Source: Alistipes sp. ZOR0009
GTDB lineage: Bacteria > Bacteroidota > Bacteroidia > Bacteroidales > ZOR0009
Reading direction: 5' to 3'
Assembly (NCBI RefSeq): GCF_000798815.1
Contig: NZ_JTLD01000004.1
Span: forward strand, 1-64,000
Length of the DNA: 64,000 nt
Each line of letters opens with the position of its first letter. Positions within the stretch are counted from its first letter, which is position 1. Shown in pieces: positions 1 to 8,167 of the stretch. A program made the position numbers and the translations under genes. The notes under the pieces are model-generated. The model was not told where the DNA came from, ran no database searches, and worked only from the letters and a program-made list of their open reading frames with translations.

Positions 1-33
1 TCATCCTGAGCCAGGATCAAACTCTCCATAGTA
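1..33 (-). rRNA. rrs: 16S rRNA, 5' end only
   Basis: Read on the minus strand, the first bases give the universally conserved 16S start (AGAGTTTGATCCTGGCTCAG, then GATGA). Transcription runs off the left edge, so only about 33 bases of the mature gene are present. The exact mature 5' end is estimated by comparison with the E. coli 16S start and may be off by a few bases. Confidence 0.95.
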
Positions 34-311
34 GAAGATTGTTTTGAAGACCAAAGTCTCCGAATGTTGTTCCTAGCCTTAATTTTGAACTCTAATCTAA
101 AATTAGAATTGTTTTGTTTTTCTATCTCTTCTCAGTGCCTCAAAGAACTCTTATTATTCGCTCAACAAACTTGTTGATTGCGGCTGCAAAGGTAAGTGTT
201 ATTTTTAAATTTCAAAATTAATTTTCATTTTTTGAAAATCTGATTTCAGAAATGCTACACCTCTGCTGTTTCAATCGTTTTAAGAGCGTATTTCCTTTCG
301 GAAAGCGGATG
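34..311 (-). other. rRNA operon leader region
   Basis: No gene lies between the 16S start and the first coding region. This AT-rich stretch holds the transcribed rRNA leader and two promoters, annotated separately. On the minus strand, around 131-150, the sequence GTTCTTTGA resembles a boxA antitermination element, as is usual upstream of 16S genes; that match is weak and only suggestive. Confidence 0.6.
187..215 (-). promoter_or_regulatory. rrn promoter, proximal (P2)
   Basis: On the minus strand there is TTTTG (TTG at 215-213), an 18-base spacer and TACCTTTG (194-187). This fits the Bacteroidetes primary sigma consensus TTG-N19-TAnnTTTG closely. It lies about 150 bases upstream of the 16S 5' end. 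Confidence 0.65.
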
Positions 312-341
312 CAAAAGTAGCGCTATTTTTTGAATCTGCAA
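312..341 (-). promoter_or_regulatory. rrn promoter, distal (P1)
   Basis: On the minus strand there is TTG (341-339), exactly 19 bases, then TACTTTTG (319-312), a full match to the Bacteroidetes consensus. Together with the proximal copy it gives the tandem arrangement common for rRNA operons. Confidence 0.75.
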
Positions 342-430
342 TAGTCTTGCGTACTTTTTCCCAACTAAAAAATCTCAAAAAGTTACATTTATCTGTTTTT
401 CTGAGTGTTGAAAAATGAAATAAAAGAAGG

Positions 431-461
431 TTTGTTTAAGTCGTCAAATAGGCTATTTTTG
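431..461 (+). promoter_or_regulatory. Promoter of glycosyltransferase-pyrC operon
   Basis: TTTG at 431-434, a 19-base spacer and TATTTTTG at 454-461 match the Bacteroidetes promoter consensus without a mismatch. Transcription should begin near 468, which places the ATG at 483 as the first usable start and rules out the GTG at 405. Confidence 0.8.
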
Positions 462-482
462 GACTTAAATACCGTATTGTAT

Positions 483-1235
483 ATGCATAACGACAAAAAG
501 GTGGTAATAATACCGACCTACAACGAGATAGAAAATATTAATGCTATCATTACTAAGGTTCTAGGGCTACTTGGAGACTTTAACATCCTTATTATAGACG
601 ACGGATCGCCTGACGGAACTGCTGATGAAATTAAAAGAATGCAATCCCTCCAAGAAAACGAAGGGCGTATTCATCTAATCGAACGTAGCGGCAAATTAGG
701 GTTAGGAACTGCTTATTTAACTGGTTTCAAGTGGGCTATTGCAAACGATTTTGACTATATATTTGAAATGGATGCGGATTTTTCTCATGACCCAGAGGAT
801 TTAATCCGCCTTTACGAAGCCTGCAGAGAGGGTGCTGATTTAGCAATTGGATCTCGATATGTTAATGGCGTCACCGTTGTAGAATGGCCTATCGGACGCA
901 TTTTAATGTCGTACTATGCATCTGCATATGTTCGTTTTGTTACTGGAATGCCTGTACAGGATACAACCGCAGGCTTCAAATGCTACCGAAGAAAAGTTCT
1001 TCAAACCATCAATCTCGATAATATCAAGATGAAGGGGTACGGATTTCAAATAGAGATGAAGTATAACACCTACCTGCTTCAATTCAAAATAGCAGAAGTG
1101 CCAATTATATTTAGAGATAGAACAAAAGGCACCTCCAAGATGTCTGGAGGGATATTTGGCGAAGCATTTTGGGGTGTACTAAACATGAGGCTAAGAAGTC
1201 TGTTTGGTAATATAAAAGAAAATCCAAACGCATAA
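483..1235 (+). CDS. Polyprenol-phosphate mannosyltransferase-like GT2
   Basis: Family 2 glycosyltransferase of the DPM1 type, about 250 residues, which moves a sugar (typically mannose) from a nucleotide donor to a polyprenyl phosphate at the inner face of the membrane. Visible motifs are the N-terminal VVIIPTYNE (residues 7-15), the IIDDGSPDGT loop (37-46) and the metal-binding DAD (97-99), followed by the basic C-terminal part common to soluble DPM1-like enzymes. There is no C-terminal membrane domain. An in-frame GTG at 405 would add 26 residues, but a perfect promoter lies inside that extension, so the ATG at 483 is chosen. The stop overlaps the ATG of the dihydroorotase gene (TAATG), which implies translational coupling. 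The acceptor and sugar are inferred from the family. Confidence 0.85.
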   Translation: MHNDKKVVIIPTYNEIENINAIITKVLGLLGDFNILIIDDGSPDGTADEIKRMQSLQENEGRIHLIERSGKLGLGTAYLTGFKWAIANDFDYIFEMDADFSHDPEDLIRLYEACREGADLAIGSRYVNGVTVVEWPIGRILMSYYASAYVRFVTGMPVQDTTAGFKCYRRKVLQTINLDNIKMKGYGFQIEMKYNTYLLQFKIAEVPIIFRDRTKGTSKMSGGIFGEAFWGVLNMRLRSLFGNIKENPNA

Positions 1236-2569
1236 TGGCAACATTCCTCATAAACGGAGCTACGATAGTAAACGAAGGCAAGTCCTTTATTGGAAATGTC
1301 CTTCTAAAGGATGGACTAATTAACCGCATATCCACTTGTCCAATAGAAGCAGAAGCCACCATTATTGATGCTACAGGGCTGCTCCTCATTCCTGGCGTAA
1401 TTGACGATCAGGTGCATTTTCGAGAGCCTGGCCTAACACAGAAAGGAGACATACAATCGGAATCTAGGGCAGCAGTAGCAGGCGGCGTTACCTCCTTTAT
1501 GGAAATGCCCAATACAAAACCACCAACAACGACCCTTGAACTTCTTGATCAAAAATATGAAATCGCAGAAAAGAGCTCATTTGCCAACTTCTCGTTTTAT
1601 ATCGGAGCAACCAACGACAACCTCGCTTTAATCTCAAAAATTGATCCCAATTCGGTTTGTGGAGTTAAAGTTTTTATGGGATCTAGCACTGGAAATATGC
1701 TTGTAGATGAAAAAAAGGTGCTGGAGGGGATTTTTGCAGAGTGCCCCACCATAATAACAACACACTGCGAAGATGAGGCGACTATTAAAAAAAATCTTGC
1801 AGAATTTCAGGTGAGGTATGGAGATAAAATTCCCGTTGAAGCGCACCCTCTAATCCGATCTAACGAAGCCTGCCTGCGCTCAACGGATATTGCCGTTGGT
1901 TTAGCAACAAAATACAGTTCAAAACTCCATGTTTTGCACATTTCGACCAAAGAGGAGCTGGCGTTATTTGACAAAAAACCGCTTGTAGAAAAGAAAATCA
2001 CCGGGGAAGTGTGTGTTCATCACCTTTGGTATTCTGATCAGGATTACAGTTCAAGAGGTAATTTCATAAAATGGAATCCAGCAATCAAATCTGCAGAAGA
2101 TCGAGATGCACTTAGGGCAGGTTTATCTATAGGAAAGTTAGATGTCGTTGCAACGGATCATGCTCCGCATACGCTTAACGAAAAATCTAATCCGTATAGC
2201 ACCGCACCATCAGGAGGACCAGCCGTGCAACACTCCCTAGTTCTTATGCTCGAACTTGCTAAACAAGGGATCTACAGCATTGAAGCGGTTGTTGAAAAAA
2301 TGTGCCATGCACCTGCAACCCTTTTCAATATCTCTAAAAGAGGATTTATCCGAGAAGGCTATCATGCCGATCTTGTTCTAGTAGATCCAAAAGCAGAATG
2401 GACTATTTCAAGAGAAAATATCTTTTACAAATGTGGATGGTCTCCGTTTGAGGGTGTAAAACTATCAAACAATGTAAAAAAGACCTTTGTGAATGGAATC
2501 CTAGTATACGATACAGGGGCATTTGTTTCCGATAAGCCTAACGGAGTTCGATTGAAATTCGATAGATAA
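1235..2569 (+). CDS. pyrC: Dihydroorotase
   Basis: Catalyses reversible cyclisation of carbamoyl aspartate to dihydroorotate in de novo pyrimidine synthesis. At 444 residues it has the size of the long bacterial dihydroorotases of the amidohydrolase superfamily. Family motifs seen are DDQVHFREPG (57-66), the GGVTSFMEMPNT segment, VKVFMGSS, TTHCED, HVLHIST and the C-terminal VATDHAPHT with the catalytic Asp. The first His of the metal-binding HxH is replaced by Gln (Q59-V-H61), whereas classical enzymes have HxH. The start overlaps the stop of the glycosyltransferase by one base, and a strong bidirectional terminator follows. It is the only pyrimidine gene here. Confidence 0.92.
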   Translation: MATFLINGATIVNEGKSFIGNVLLKDGLINRISTCPIEAEATIIDATGLLLIPGVIDDQVHFREPGLTQKGDIQSESRAAVAGGVTSFMEMPNTKPPTTTLELLDQKYEIAEKSSFANFSFYIGATNDNLALISKIDPNSVCGVKVFMGSSTGNMLVDEKKVLEGIFAECPTIITTHCEDEATIKKNLAEFQVRYGDKIPVEAHPLIRSNEACLRSTDIAVGLATKYSSKLHVLHISTKEELALFDKKPLVEKKITGEVCVHHLWYSDQDYSSRGNFIKWNPAIKSAEDRDALRAGLSIGKLDVVATDHAPHTLNEKSNPYSTAPSGGPAVQHSLVLMLELAKQGIYSIEAVVEKMCHAPATLFNISKRGFIREGYHADLVLVDPKAEWTISRENIFYKCGWSPFEGVKLSNNVKKTFVNGILVYDTGAFVSDKPNGVRLKFDR

Positions 2570-2570
2570 T

Positions 2571-2606
2571 AAAAAAGGGGACCTCAATTTTGAAGTCCCC
2601 TTTTTA
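2571..2606. terminator. Bidirectional terminator
   Basis: An A-run, GGGGAC, short loop, GTCCCC and a T-run form a near-perfect hairpin with U-tracts on both strands. It sits between the convergent ends of pyrC (+) and the ppiD-like gene (-). Confidence 0.9.
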
Positions 2607-2619
2607 TTTACAGAATCTA

Positions 2620-4695
2620 CTAGTAGAATCTGTAACGAGTATCTTTTATGTCTGCAGCTTTACGAAGAGCTTCGTACGATTGGTATACCGCACGCTGAGC
2701 ATTCATTCCACTAATGCGAACTTTTTCGGACTCGATACTAAATGCAGGATCTACCGTCTTTCCTGTTTGCTGAAGCACATAAACTCCATTTAAACCTACA
2801 ACTGGCTTGCTTATTGTATTTGGCTTAATGGTTGTTGCTGCTGCAATTAAGGCTGGTTCGATACCTACATTAGGCACAATGTACGAACTGAAAGCGATAT
2901 CATTTGCATCTGCAGCGGTTGTTCCTAACTTCTGGGCAAGTTGGTCGATGCTAGAAACACCCTTAAGCGATTCTTCCATCTTTTTCTCCAACATTTCACC
3001 CTTCTTTTCGCGCTTCACTAAGTACTCAACATCCTTCTTAACCTGATCTAGAGGAGCAATACCTTTTTCGCGAATTCCAGTAACAACTGCAACAACAAAC
3101 TGATCCTTCAACTCAAACACTTTTGAGATCTCGCCCTTATCTGTTTCGTATGCCCAACGAACAATTTCGCGAGGATTGATTAAGCCAGCAATATTACGCT
3201 CATTTGCACCCAAACGAGATGCTGCTCTCTTATTCAACTTTTCTGCCGCAACTTTCTTGTTAAAATCTTCATAGCTCTTACAGTCTGCTACGAAACGGTT
3301 TGCCGCATTATAAGCCGCTTGAACGGTATGGCTGCTTGGCTCCACATCGCGCTGAACAACGGCAAGCTGAACTCTCTTTGTTGCTGCACCACGATCTGTA
3401 ACTTGAAGAATGTGGTAGCCAAAATTAGTTTGAACCAACTTTGTTGAACCAACAGGTGCCGCAAACGCAGAATCGTTAAATGCAGGAACCATCATTCCTT
3501 GACGGAACCAACCTAACTCTCCTCCCTTTTCTGCAGAGCCCTTATCAGCCGAATACTTCTTTGCTAATTCGGCAAAGTTACCTCCTCCTCGCACTGCGGC
3601 AAGAACGCTATCAGCTTGAGGCTTAGAAGCCACTAAAATATGACGAGCCTTTACGGAGTCTGGCATCATTCGGATGCTAGCAATGCGGGCCATGATAAAT
3701 GAGTTTCCGTCGAAATACGGCTTAAGGAAAGAAGCTGTATTAGCGTTGAATGCAAAACTATCCAATTTAGCAGCAAGCTGACCTTTTGCATAGAACTTTT
3801 CATCAAACCCTTTATCCGAATTATTTTGAGCGTACTGAGCTGGATTTTGAGCAGCCATAAATTCTGCCTCAGATCCCTTAACCCAACTTAGCGCATTGTC
3901 GAAATCGTCCTTCGAAGGCTTTACATCAAAAACCACATACTCGATATCACGACCATCTTCCTGTTCGAACATCTTTTTATGCTTGTTGTAGTACTCCTTT
4001 AAGTCTGAATCTGACACCTTAATTGTTGAATCAGAAACTGCGAAAAAGTTCTGAGCAACAAAGCGAATGCTATACTTGTTGGCATCATTTGAAAGAGCAC
4101 GCTTGGCATCTAACGAAGTTACGTAAAGAGAACGCTGAATTAACGAAGAGAACTTACGAGTTAAACGTTCAACCTTAACTTGGCTTTGAATGTAATCCCA
4201 GTAAACTCGGCTTCTTCCGGTTTGATCTGCATCCAGATTTTTCACAAAGGCTGCAATCTGATTGCGATCAACCTGACCTGTTTGCGGATTTTGAAAGAAG
4301 TTCTGAACAACTGGAGAGATATGATTCCCTTGAATCATATCTGCCATCTCATCGTCAGATACATCAATTCCCTCTTCCTTCATTTTTTGGTCAAGTACGA
4401 TTTCACGTACCATCTCTTCCCATGCTTGTTCTCTGATGGCAGTATTTTCCTCCTCGGTTAGGGCCGATTTGCCTGAAAGCAACTTCTGAGTCTCAGACAT
4501 TTCATCAACTCGTTTCTGAAATTGAGTAACAGATATCTTGTGCCCGTCGATTTCAGCCACCTGCATTTTAGAACTGTTCAGGAATGAACTCCCTGAATTG
4601 ATTATGTCCCCCAAAATGAATGAAAGGAGAGCAAAACCAATAACAACAGCAATCAAAACACCGGAGCGGCTTCTAATTTTTTCTAGTGTTGCCAT
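2620..4695 (-). CDS. ppiD: PpiD-like peptidylprolyl isomerase
   Basis: Membrane-anchored periplasmic folding factor of 691 residues, the usual size for Bacteroidetes PpiD-like proteins. It has one N-terminal transmembrane segment (about residues 13-31), a SurA-type N-terminal chaperone region (about 35-240) and a parvulin domain near residues 345-440 that begins with VKARHILV and contains GGELGWFRQGMMVPAF. A second parvulin-like region towards the C terminus is possible. The protein probably helps secreted and outer-membrane proteins fold after Sec export. It is the last gene of the minus-strand envelope block and has its own candidate promoter about 40-70 bases upstream. Confidence 0.88.
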   Translation of the reverse strand: MATLEKIRSRSGVLIAVVIGFALLSFILGDIINSGSSFLNSSKMQVAEIDGHKISVTQFQKRVDEMSETQKLLSGKSALTEEENTAIREQAWEEMVREIVLDQKMKEEGIDVSDDEMADMIQGNHISPVVQNFFQNPQTGQVDRNQIAAFVKNLDADQTGRSRVYWDYIQSQVKVERLTRKFSSLIQRSLYVTSLDAKRALSNDANKYSIRFVAQNFFAVSDSTIKVSDSDLKEYYNKHKKMFEQEDGRDIEYVVFDVKPSKDDFDNALSWVKGSEAEFMAAQNPAQYAQNNSDKGFDEKFYAKGQLAAKLDSFAFNANTASFLKPYFDGNSFIMARIASIRMMPDSVKARHILVASKPQADSVLAAVRGGGNFAELAKKYSADKGSAEKGGELGWFRQGMMVPAFNDSAFAAPVGSTKLVQTNFGYHILQVTDRGAATKRVQLAVVQRDVEPSSHTVQAAYNAANRFVADCKSYEDFNKKVAAEKLNKRAASRLGANERNIAGLINPREIVRWAYETDKGEISKVFELKDQFVVAVVTGIREKGIAPLDQVKKDVEYLVKREKKGEMLEKKMEESLKGVSSIDQLAQKLGTTAADANDIAFSSYIVPNVGIEPALIAAATTIKPNTISKPVVGLNGVYVLQQTGKTVDPAFSIESEKVRISGMNAQRAVYQSYEALRKAADIKDTRYRFY

Positions 4696-4734
4696 GAAGT
4701 ATTTAATTTAAATTAATTCATTTTTTTGAGACCA

Positions 4735-4763
4735 CGAATATAGTAAAATACCATATAAACCAA
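4735..4763 (-). promoter_or_regulatory. Candidate promoter of ppiD-like gene
   Basis: On the minus strand TTTGG (TTG at 4763-4761), an 18-base spacer and TATATTCG (4742-4735) differ from TAnnTTTG at one base. The position, about 40 bases before the ATG, suits a promoter separate from the upstream CorC-like gene. Confidence 0.5.
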
Positions 4764-4781
4764 ATGGTTTTGCACTCTTTT

Positions 4782-6035
4782 TTATTCCTGAACCGTTAAA
4801 TGAACGAGTATGATACGGGTTGAAGACATCCTTAGAATCTTTATCTTAAATTGATCGATAAGGATAATCTCGTTAGGAAGCGGAATGTTCTGGTTGTAGT
4901 AGAGAATAAAGCCTGCTATCGTATCGTATTCTTCCGATTCTGGAATCTTCAAGCTATACTTTTCGTTAATGTCTTCAACTTTTAATTTCCCCGAAAGCAG
5001 GAAAACGCCCTCTTTTACCTGCTTGTCAACAGTATCCTTTTCGTCATGCTCGTCTTCAATTTCCCCAAAAATTTCTTCAATAATATCTTCAATAGTAACC
5101 ATTCCGGCAGTTCCTCCAAACTCATCCACCACAATGGCAATAGACTTATGCTCCTTAATAAATCTTGTCAGCATTTTCTGGGCAGACATTGTTTCTGGAA
5201 TAATGCTCACAGGGAGGAGCATTTGCCTAACAGATTTTGGAGACTTAAAAAGATCTTTAGAATTAACATAGCCTATCACATTGTCGATACTATCCTGATA
5301 GACCGGTATCCGAGAAAAATTTGTTTCAACAAAAATATTCCGCAGCTCTTCAATCCCAGAGTTTACGTCAATTGCTCTCATATCAGTTCGCGGAATCATA
5401 CGATCTCTCACCTTTACCTCTGAAAAATCGAGCGCATTCTGAAATAGCTTAATATCATGGTTCGACTCCACATCTTGATGTCGCGTTGATTCATCAATGA
5501 GGTTGATTAAATCTACCTTGTCGAAAATTGGCCTAGCATCCTTCGCGCCGATCTTCACTCCGAAAATTTTCAGGATTAGAACGGAAAACCAAGTACTAAA
5601 CTTAGCGACAGGGTAAAAAATGAAGTAAAGAAAAAGCAACGGAAAAGTAAAAAAACGAAGAAAAGAGTTAGCCTTTAACCGAAAAAATGCCTTAGGAAGA
5701 AATTCACCGGCAACCAATATCAAACTTGTTGACAGCAGGGTATTTACGACCAATATCGTAGCATCCGATTTAATATGCTGCTGCAATAAAGGAGTGACCA
5801 GCTGAGTGGTGTAAATTCCATAAATTACAAGCGCGATGTTATTGCCCACAAGCAACGTGGAAATAAACTGTCCAGGATGCTTTATAAATATGTCAAATAT
5901 GGATGCATATGCTTTCCCCTGCTTGCGATCTAACTCAATCCGCAACTTATTAGAACTTAGGAAGGCTATTTCCATTCCCGAAAAAAAGGCAGAAGTTACA
6001 AGGGTGAGCAAAATTACTACAATCACGGTATCCAT
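4782..6035 (-). CDS. CorC/HlyC-family CBS-domain membrane protein
   Basis: A 417-residue member of the hemolysin C/CorC (CNNM-like) family, usually linked to Mg or Co transport or membrane homeostasis. Layout: a DUF21 membrane domain with about four transmembrane helices (residues 1-150), a connecting helix, a pair of CBS domains (about 200-330; includes RDRMIPRTDM and SRIPVYQDS) and a C-terminal CorC_HlyC transporter-associated domain (about 340-415; includes EEYDTIAGFIL). GldE of gliding bacteria has the same layout, but nothing here points to gliding. Its ATG overlaps the TGA of the 63-residue gene upstream, so the two are translationally coupled. The transported ion is not known. Confidence 0.85.
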   Translation of the reverse strand: MDTVIVVILLTLVTSAFFSGMEIAFLSSNKLRIELDRKQGKAYASIFDIFIKHPGQFISTLLVGNNIALVIYGIYTTQLVTPLLQQHIKSDATILVVNTLLSTSLILVAGEFLPKAFFRLKANSFLRFFTFPLLFLYFIFYPVAKFSTWFSVLILKIFGVKIGAKDARPIFDKVDLINLIDESTRHQDVESNHDIKLFQNALDFSEVKVRDRMIPRTDMRAIDVNSGIEELRNIFVETNFSRIPVYQDSIDNVIGYVNSKDLFKSPKSVRQMLLPVSIIPETMSAQKMLTRFIKEHKSIAIVVDEFGGTAGMVTIEDIIEEIFGEIEDEHDEKDTVDKQVKEGVFLLSGKLKVEDINEKYSLKIPESEEYDTIAGFILYYNQNIPLPNEIILIDQFKIKILRMSSTRIILVHLTVQE

Positions 6036-6226
6036 CAGATGGCCTGCTTACGGATTCTATACCTCACAAGAAACATCAAAAGACAAAGTCCTGCCAAGAT
6101 AAGCATACGCATTCCGGCATCACTCCCAATGGTAAGAAATGAAAATGCAGAAAAAAAGATGAGGAATAATGACATTACTCCCCAGATCCACATCCAAATT
6201 CTATTCTTTTTCGCAGAAATCTTCAT
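6035..6226 (-). CDS. Small two-helix membrane protein
   Basis: A 63-residue protein I do not recognise. It has a basic N terminus (KISAKKNR), two hydrophobic stretches (about residues 10-30 and 36-54) joined by a short polar GSDAGM loop, and a basic C terminus (RYRIRKQAI). That predicts a helical hairpin with both ends in the cytoplasm. It starts 5 bases past the lptC stop and its TGA overlaps the ATG of the CorC-like gene, so it is translated as part of the operon. The tight spacing on both sides is the main argument that it is real. It may act with the downstream CorC-like protein or the LptC system; this is inference from position only. Confidence 0.6.
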   Translation of the reverse strand: MKISAKKNRIWMWIWGVMSLFLIFFSAFSFLTIGSDAGMRMLILAGLCLLMFLVRYRIRKQAI

Positions 6227-6231
6227 CTCAA

Positions 6232-6795
6232 TTAGAATGAAAAGCCTGACATTTTAGGCTTTTTTACGTTATAATCCTGAAATTTTTCATCGGCATCAAT
6301 ACCTTCGCCAGTGCTAGTCGAACCATCTGCACGAACAACCTTAACAAAGACATCGGAAGAAACCCTGCGGGTTTGCTCATTCCAGTAAAGTTTCTCGGTA
6401 TAAAGTGTTTCCCCCTTACTGTTTTTACCAACTACGTTACCTCTCGCTTCCCACAGCTTCTGGTTCTCATGATAAATAGCGTAGTTAGCCGTAATACTTG
6501 CAACAAGAGCACCTGCCTCGTTGAAAGATTCCGCCTTAATCCCCTTGTTAAACTCAGAAAAAGGCTCCTTTTTCAAGCTGTAACGCTGAACATACGGAGC
6601 AGAAACAATCATTCTAGGCTTACCACCCTGGGTATAGACTGATCTAAAGTTATCCATCGTCTCCGAAGGCTTATTCTCAAAATTCGAGATCGCCTTAACG
6701 GTTTCCAGATCGCTCTTACACGATACTAAAAAGGTAGCACCTGCCAATGCAGATGCCACCATTACTTTCTTCAAAAGCGAAGCTGTATTTCGCAT
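6232..6795 (-). CDS. lptC: LPS export lipoprotein LptC
   Basis: A 187-residue periplasmic component of the Lpt bridge that carries lipopolysaccharide from the inner to the outer membrane. The N terminus is a lipoprotein signal ending in FLVSC (Cys26), as seen in Bacteroidetes LptC, instead of the permanent membrane helix of E. coli LptC. The body has the LptC/OstA-type alternating beta pattern, including the typical segments YAIYHENQKLWEARGNV, LYTEKLYWNEQTRRV and GEGIDADEKFQDY. The start follows the TPR gene by only 9 bases. No lptA or lptB is in the window. Confidence 0.85.
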   Translation of the reverse strand: MRNTASLLKKVMVASALAGATFLVSCKSDLETVKAISNFENKPSETMDNFRSVYTQGGKPRMIVSAPYVQRYSLKKEPFSEFNKGIKAESFNEAGALVASITANYAIYHENQKLWEARGNVVGKNSKGETLYTEKLYWNEQTRRVSSDVFVKVVRADGSTSTGEGIDADEKFQDYNVKKPKMSGFSF

Positions 6796-6804
6796 ATACT
6801 AAAA

Positions 6805-8133
6805 CTATCTTGATCTAACGGTTGTACGTTCATTAATACCGCAACCAACGGTAATTGTTTGACCAACTTCGTAAGCGTAGCTAAATAAATCAGTCTTACT
6901 TGGGAAAGCTGCTGAATAGTTATTTATCAAACGATCTGCCTCATCTGCAACTGAAGAGTCAACTTGTTTTGCTTTGCGAAGATAATCAACGGCCACAAAG
7001 TAAGGTCCTGCACTCAAAATTGGATCTGCTGCATTACATTTCTCTGATCCTATGATATTGGCTATAATAATGTAAGCCATTCCGCTATTTCCATCAGCAT
7101 CTAGGGCAAGACGTGCTAGAGACTTCGCTTCTGACTTATTTCCTGACTTCATCATTGAACTAGCTGCATATAGGTAGATATTCGCCTTATCTTTACCCGA
7201 TTTGGCGCTTGCAGCTTCCTTAAAGTATGGAAGAGCTTTCCCATATTCCCCTCTTTCTACAAAAAGATTGGCAACATTCAGTGCTCCTTCAGGGCTAGGC
7301 TCCGCCTTTTGTAAGGCTATAGCCGCCTTAAAGAATAGATCGGACTTAGTGCAACGATTTGCTGAAAGCAAGGAAACGATACGCTTTAGCATATCCACAT
7401 CATTGGGAGTTTGCTCAAATTTTGAAGAATATAAAGCAATCAAGTTATCGCAACTTGCAACGCCGCTATTTACAAATGTGGCGTCCATTGTTGTTTTTGC
7501 GTTCTTCACCTCCTCGTTTGTCGGATCTGCAGCAAGCTGCTTCTCAACCACGCTTCCGTAGGTAGAGTAGTAACTCATTACTTGATCTGCAGTCGCGGCC
7601 TTCTTCTTATACAAATCGCATGTAATAACCATTCCGTAAGCTATAATTTCTGCGCTAGCATTATCACCTTGGCTTTTAACTAGCGAGTTAATCATATCCA
7701 ATGCGTGAGGAGCTTGATCTGGTCTATAAACCAATAGATCTTGTACTTTAAACTCTAATGCACTTGCTGCATACTTGGGAAAGTACTTAATACGTGTATC
7801 ATATAGAGCCATCAAAGAATCAACATAAGCCTGCTTAGCGGCCTCATTTGGAGCCGTTTCAATGAAGTGCTGATAAATTACACGCCCCTCTTGAAGGGCT
7901 TTTAGTGACGCTCCTGGACAAATCTTATATGCAACTCTCCAGTACTTATAAGCTTCCTTGTAATCCTTTGCCTTAAATCCATCTTTATAAAGATTTAGAT
8001 TTGTGGCACATGTCTTTCTTGCGTCCTCGTCGGGTCCATACTTCGGATCCTGAAGGTACGATTGAGCAGAAGCACTAACTGCCATAAATAGCAGAACAGC
8101 TAATACTCCTAATTGAACCAATTTACTTTTCAT
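6805..8133 (-). CDS. Exported TPR-repeat protein
   Basis: About 442 residues, with an N-terminal Sec signal (MKSKLVQLG..., cleavage expected after VSASAQ) and helical repeats typical of tetratricopeptide proteins, such as KDYKEAYKYWRVAYKICPG and ERGEYGKALPYFKEAA. The ATG at 8133 is preferred over an upstream start at 8202, which would bury the signal peptide behind 23 residues and overlap the barrel gene. It lies between the outer-membrane barrel gene and lptC, an order I recall from other Bacteroidetes. It is probably a periplasmic scaffold, but no partner or function can be read from the sequence. Several Cys residues (for example CATN, CDLY, CDNL) are spread along the protein. Confidence 0.75.
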   Translation of the reverse strand: MKSKLVQLGVLAVLLFMAVSASAQSYLQDPKYGPDEDARKTCATNLNLYKDGFKAKDYKEAYKYWRVAYKICPGASLKALQEGRVIYQHFIETAPNEAAKQAYVDSLMALYDTRIKYFPKYAASALEFKVQDLLVYRPDQAPHALDMINSLVKSQGDNASAEIIAYGMVITCDLYKKKAATADQVMSYYSTYGSVVEKQLAADPTNEEVKNAKTTMDATFVNSGVASCDNLIALYSSKFEQTPNDVDMLKRIVSLLSANRCTKSDLFFKAAIALQKAEPSPEGALNVANLFVERGEYGKALPYFKEAASAKSGKDKANIYLYAASSMMKSGNKSEAKSLARLALDADGNSGMAYIIIANIIGSEKCNAADPILSAGPYFVAVDYLRKAKQVDSSVADEADRLINNYSAAFPSKTDLFSYAYEVGQTITVGCGINERTTVRSR

Positions 8134-8167
8134 GCTACAGATAATATTAAAACTTTTACATATAATG

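Noticed and set aside
2590-2793. Short plus-strand frame after pyrC
   Set aside because: It lies antisense in the ppiD-like gene and begins inside the terminator.
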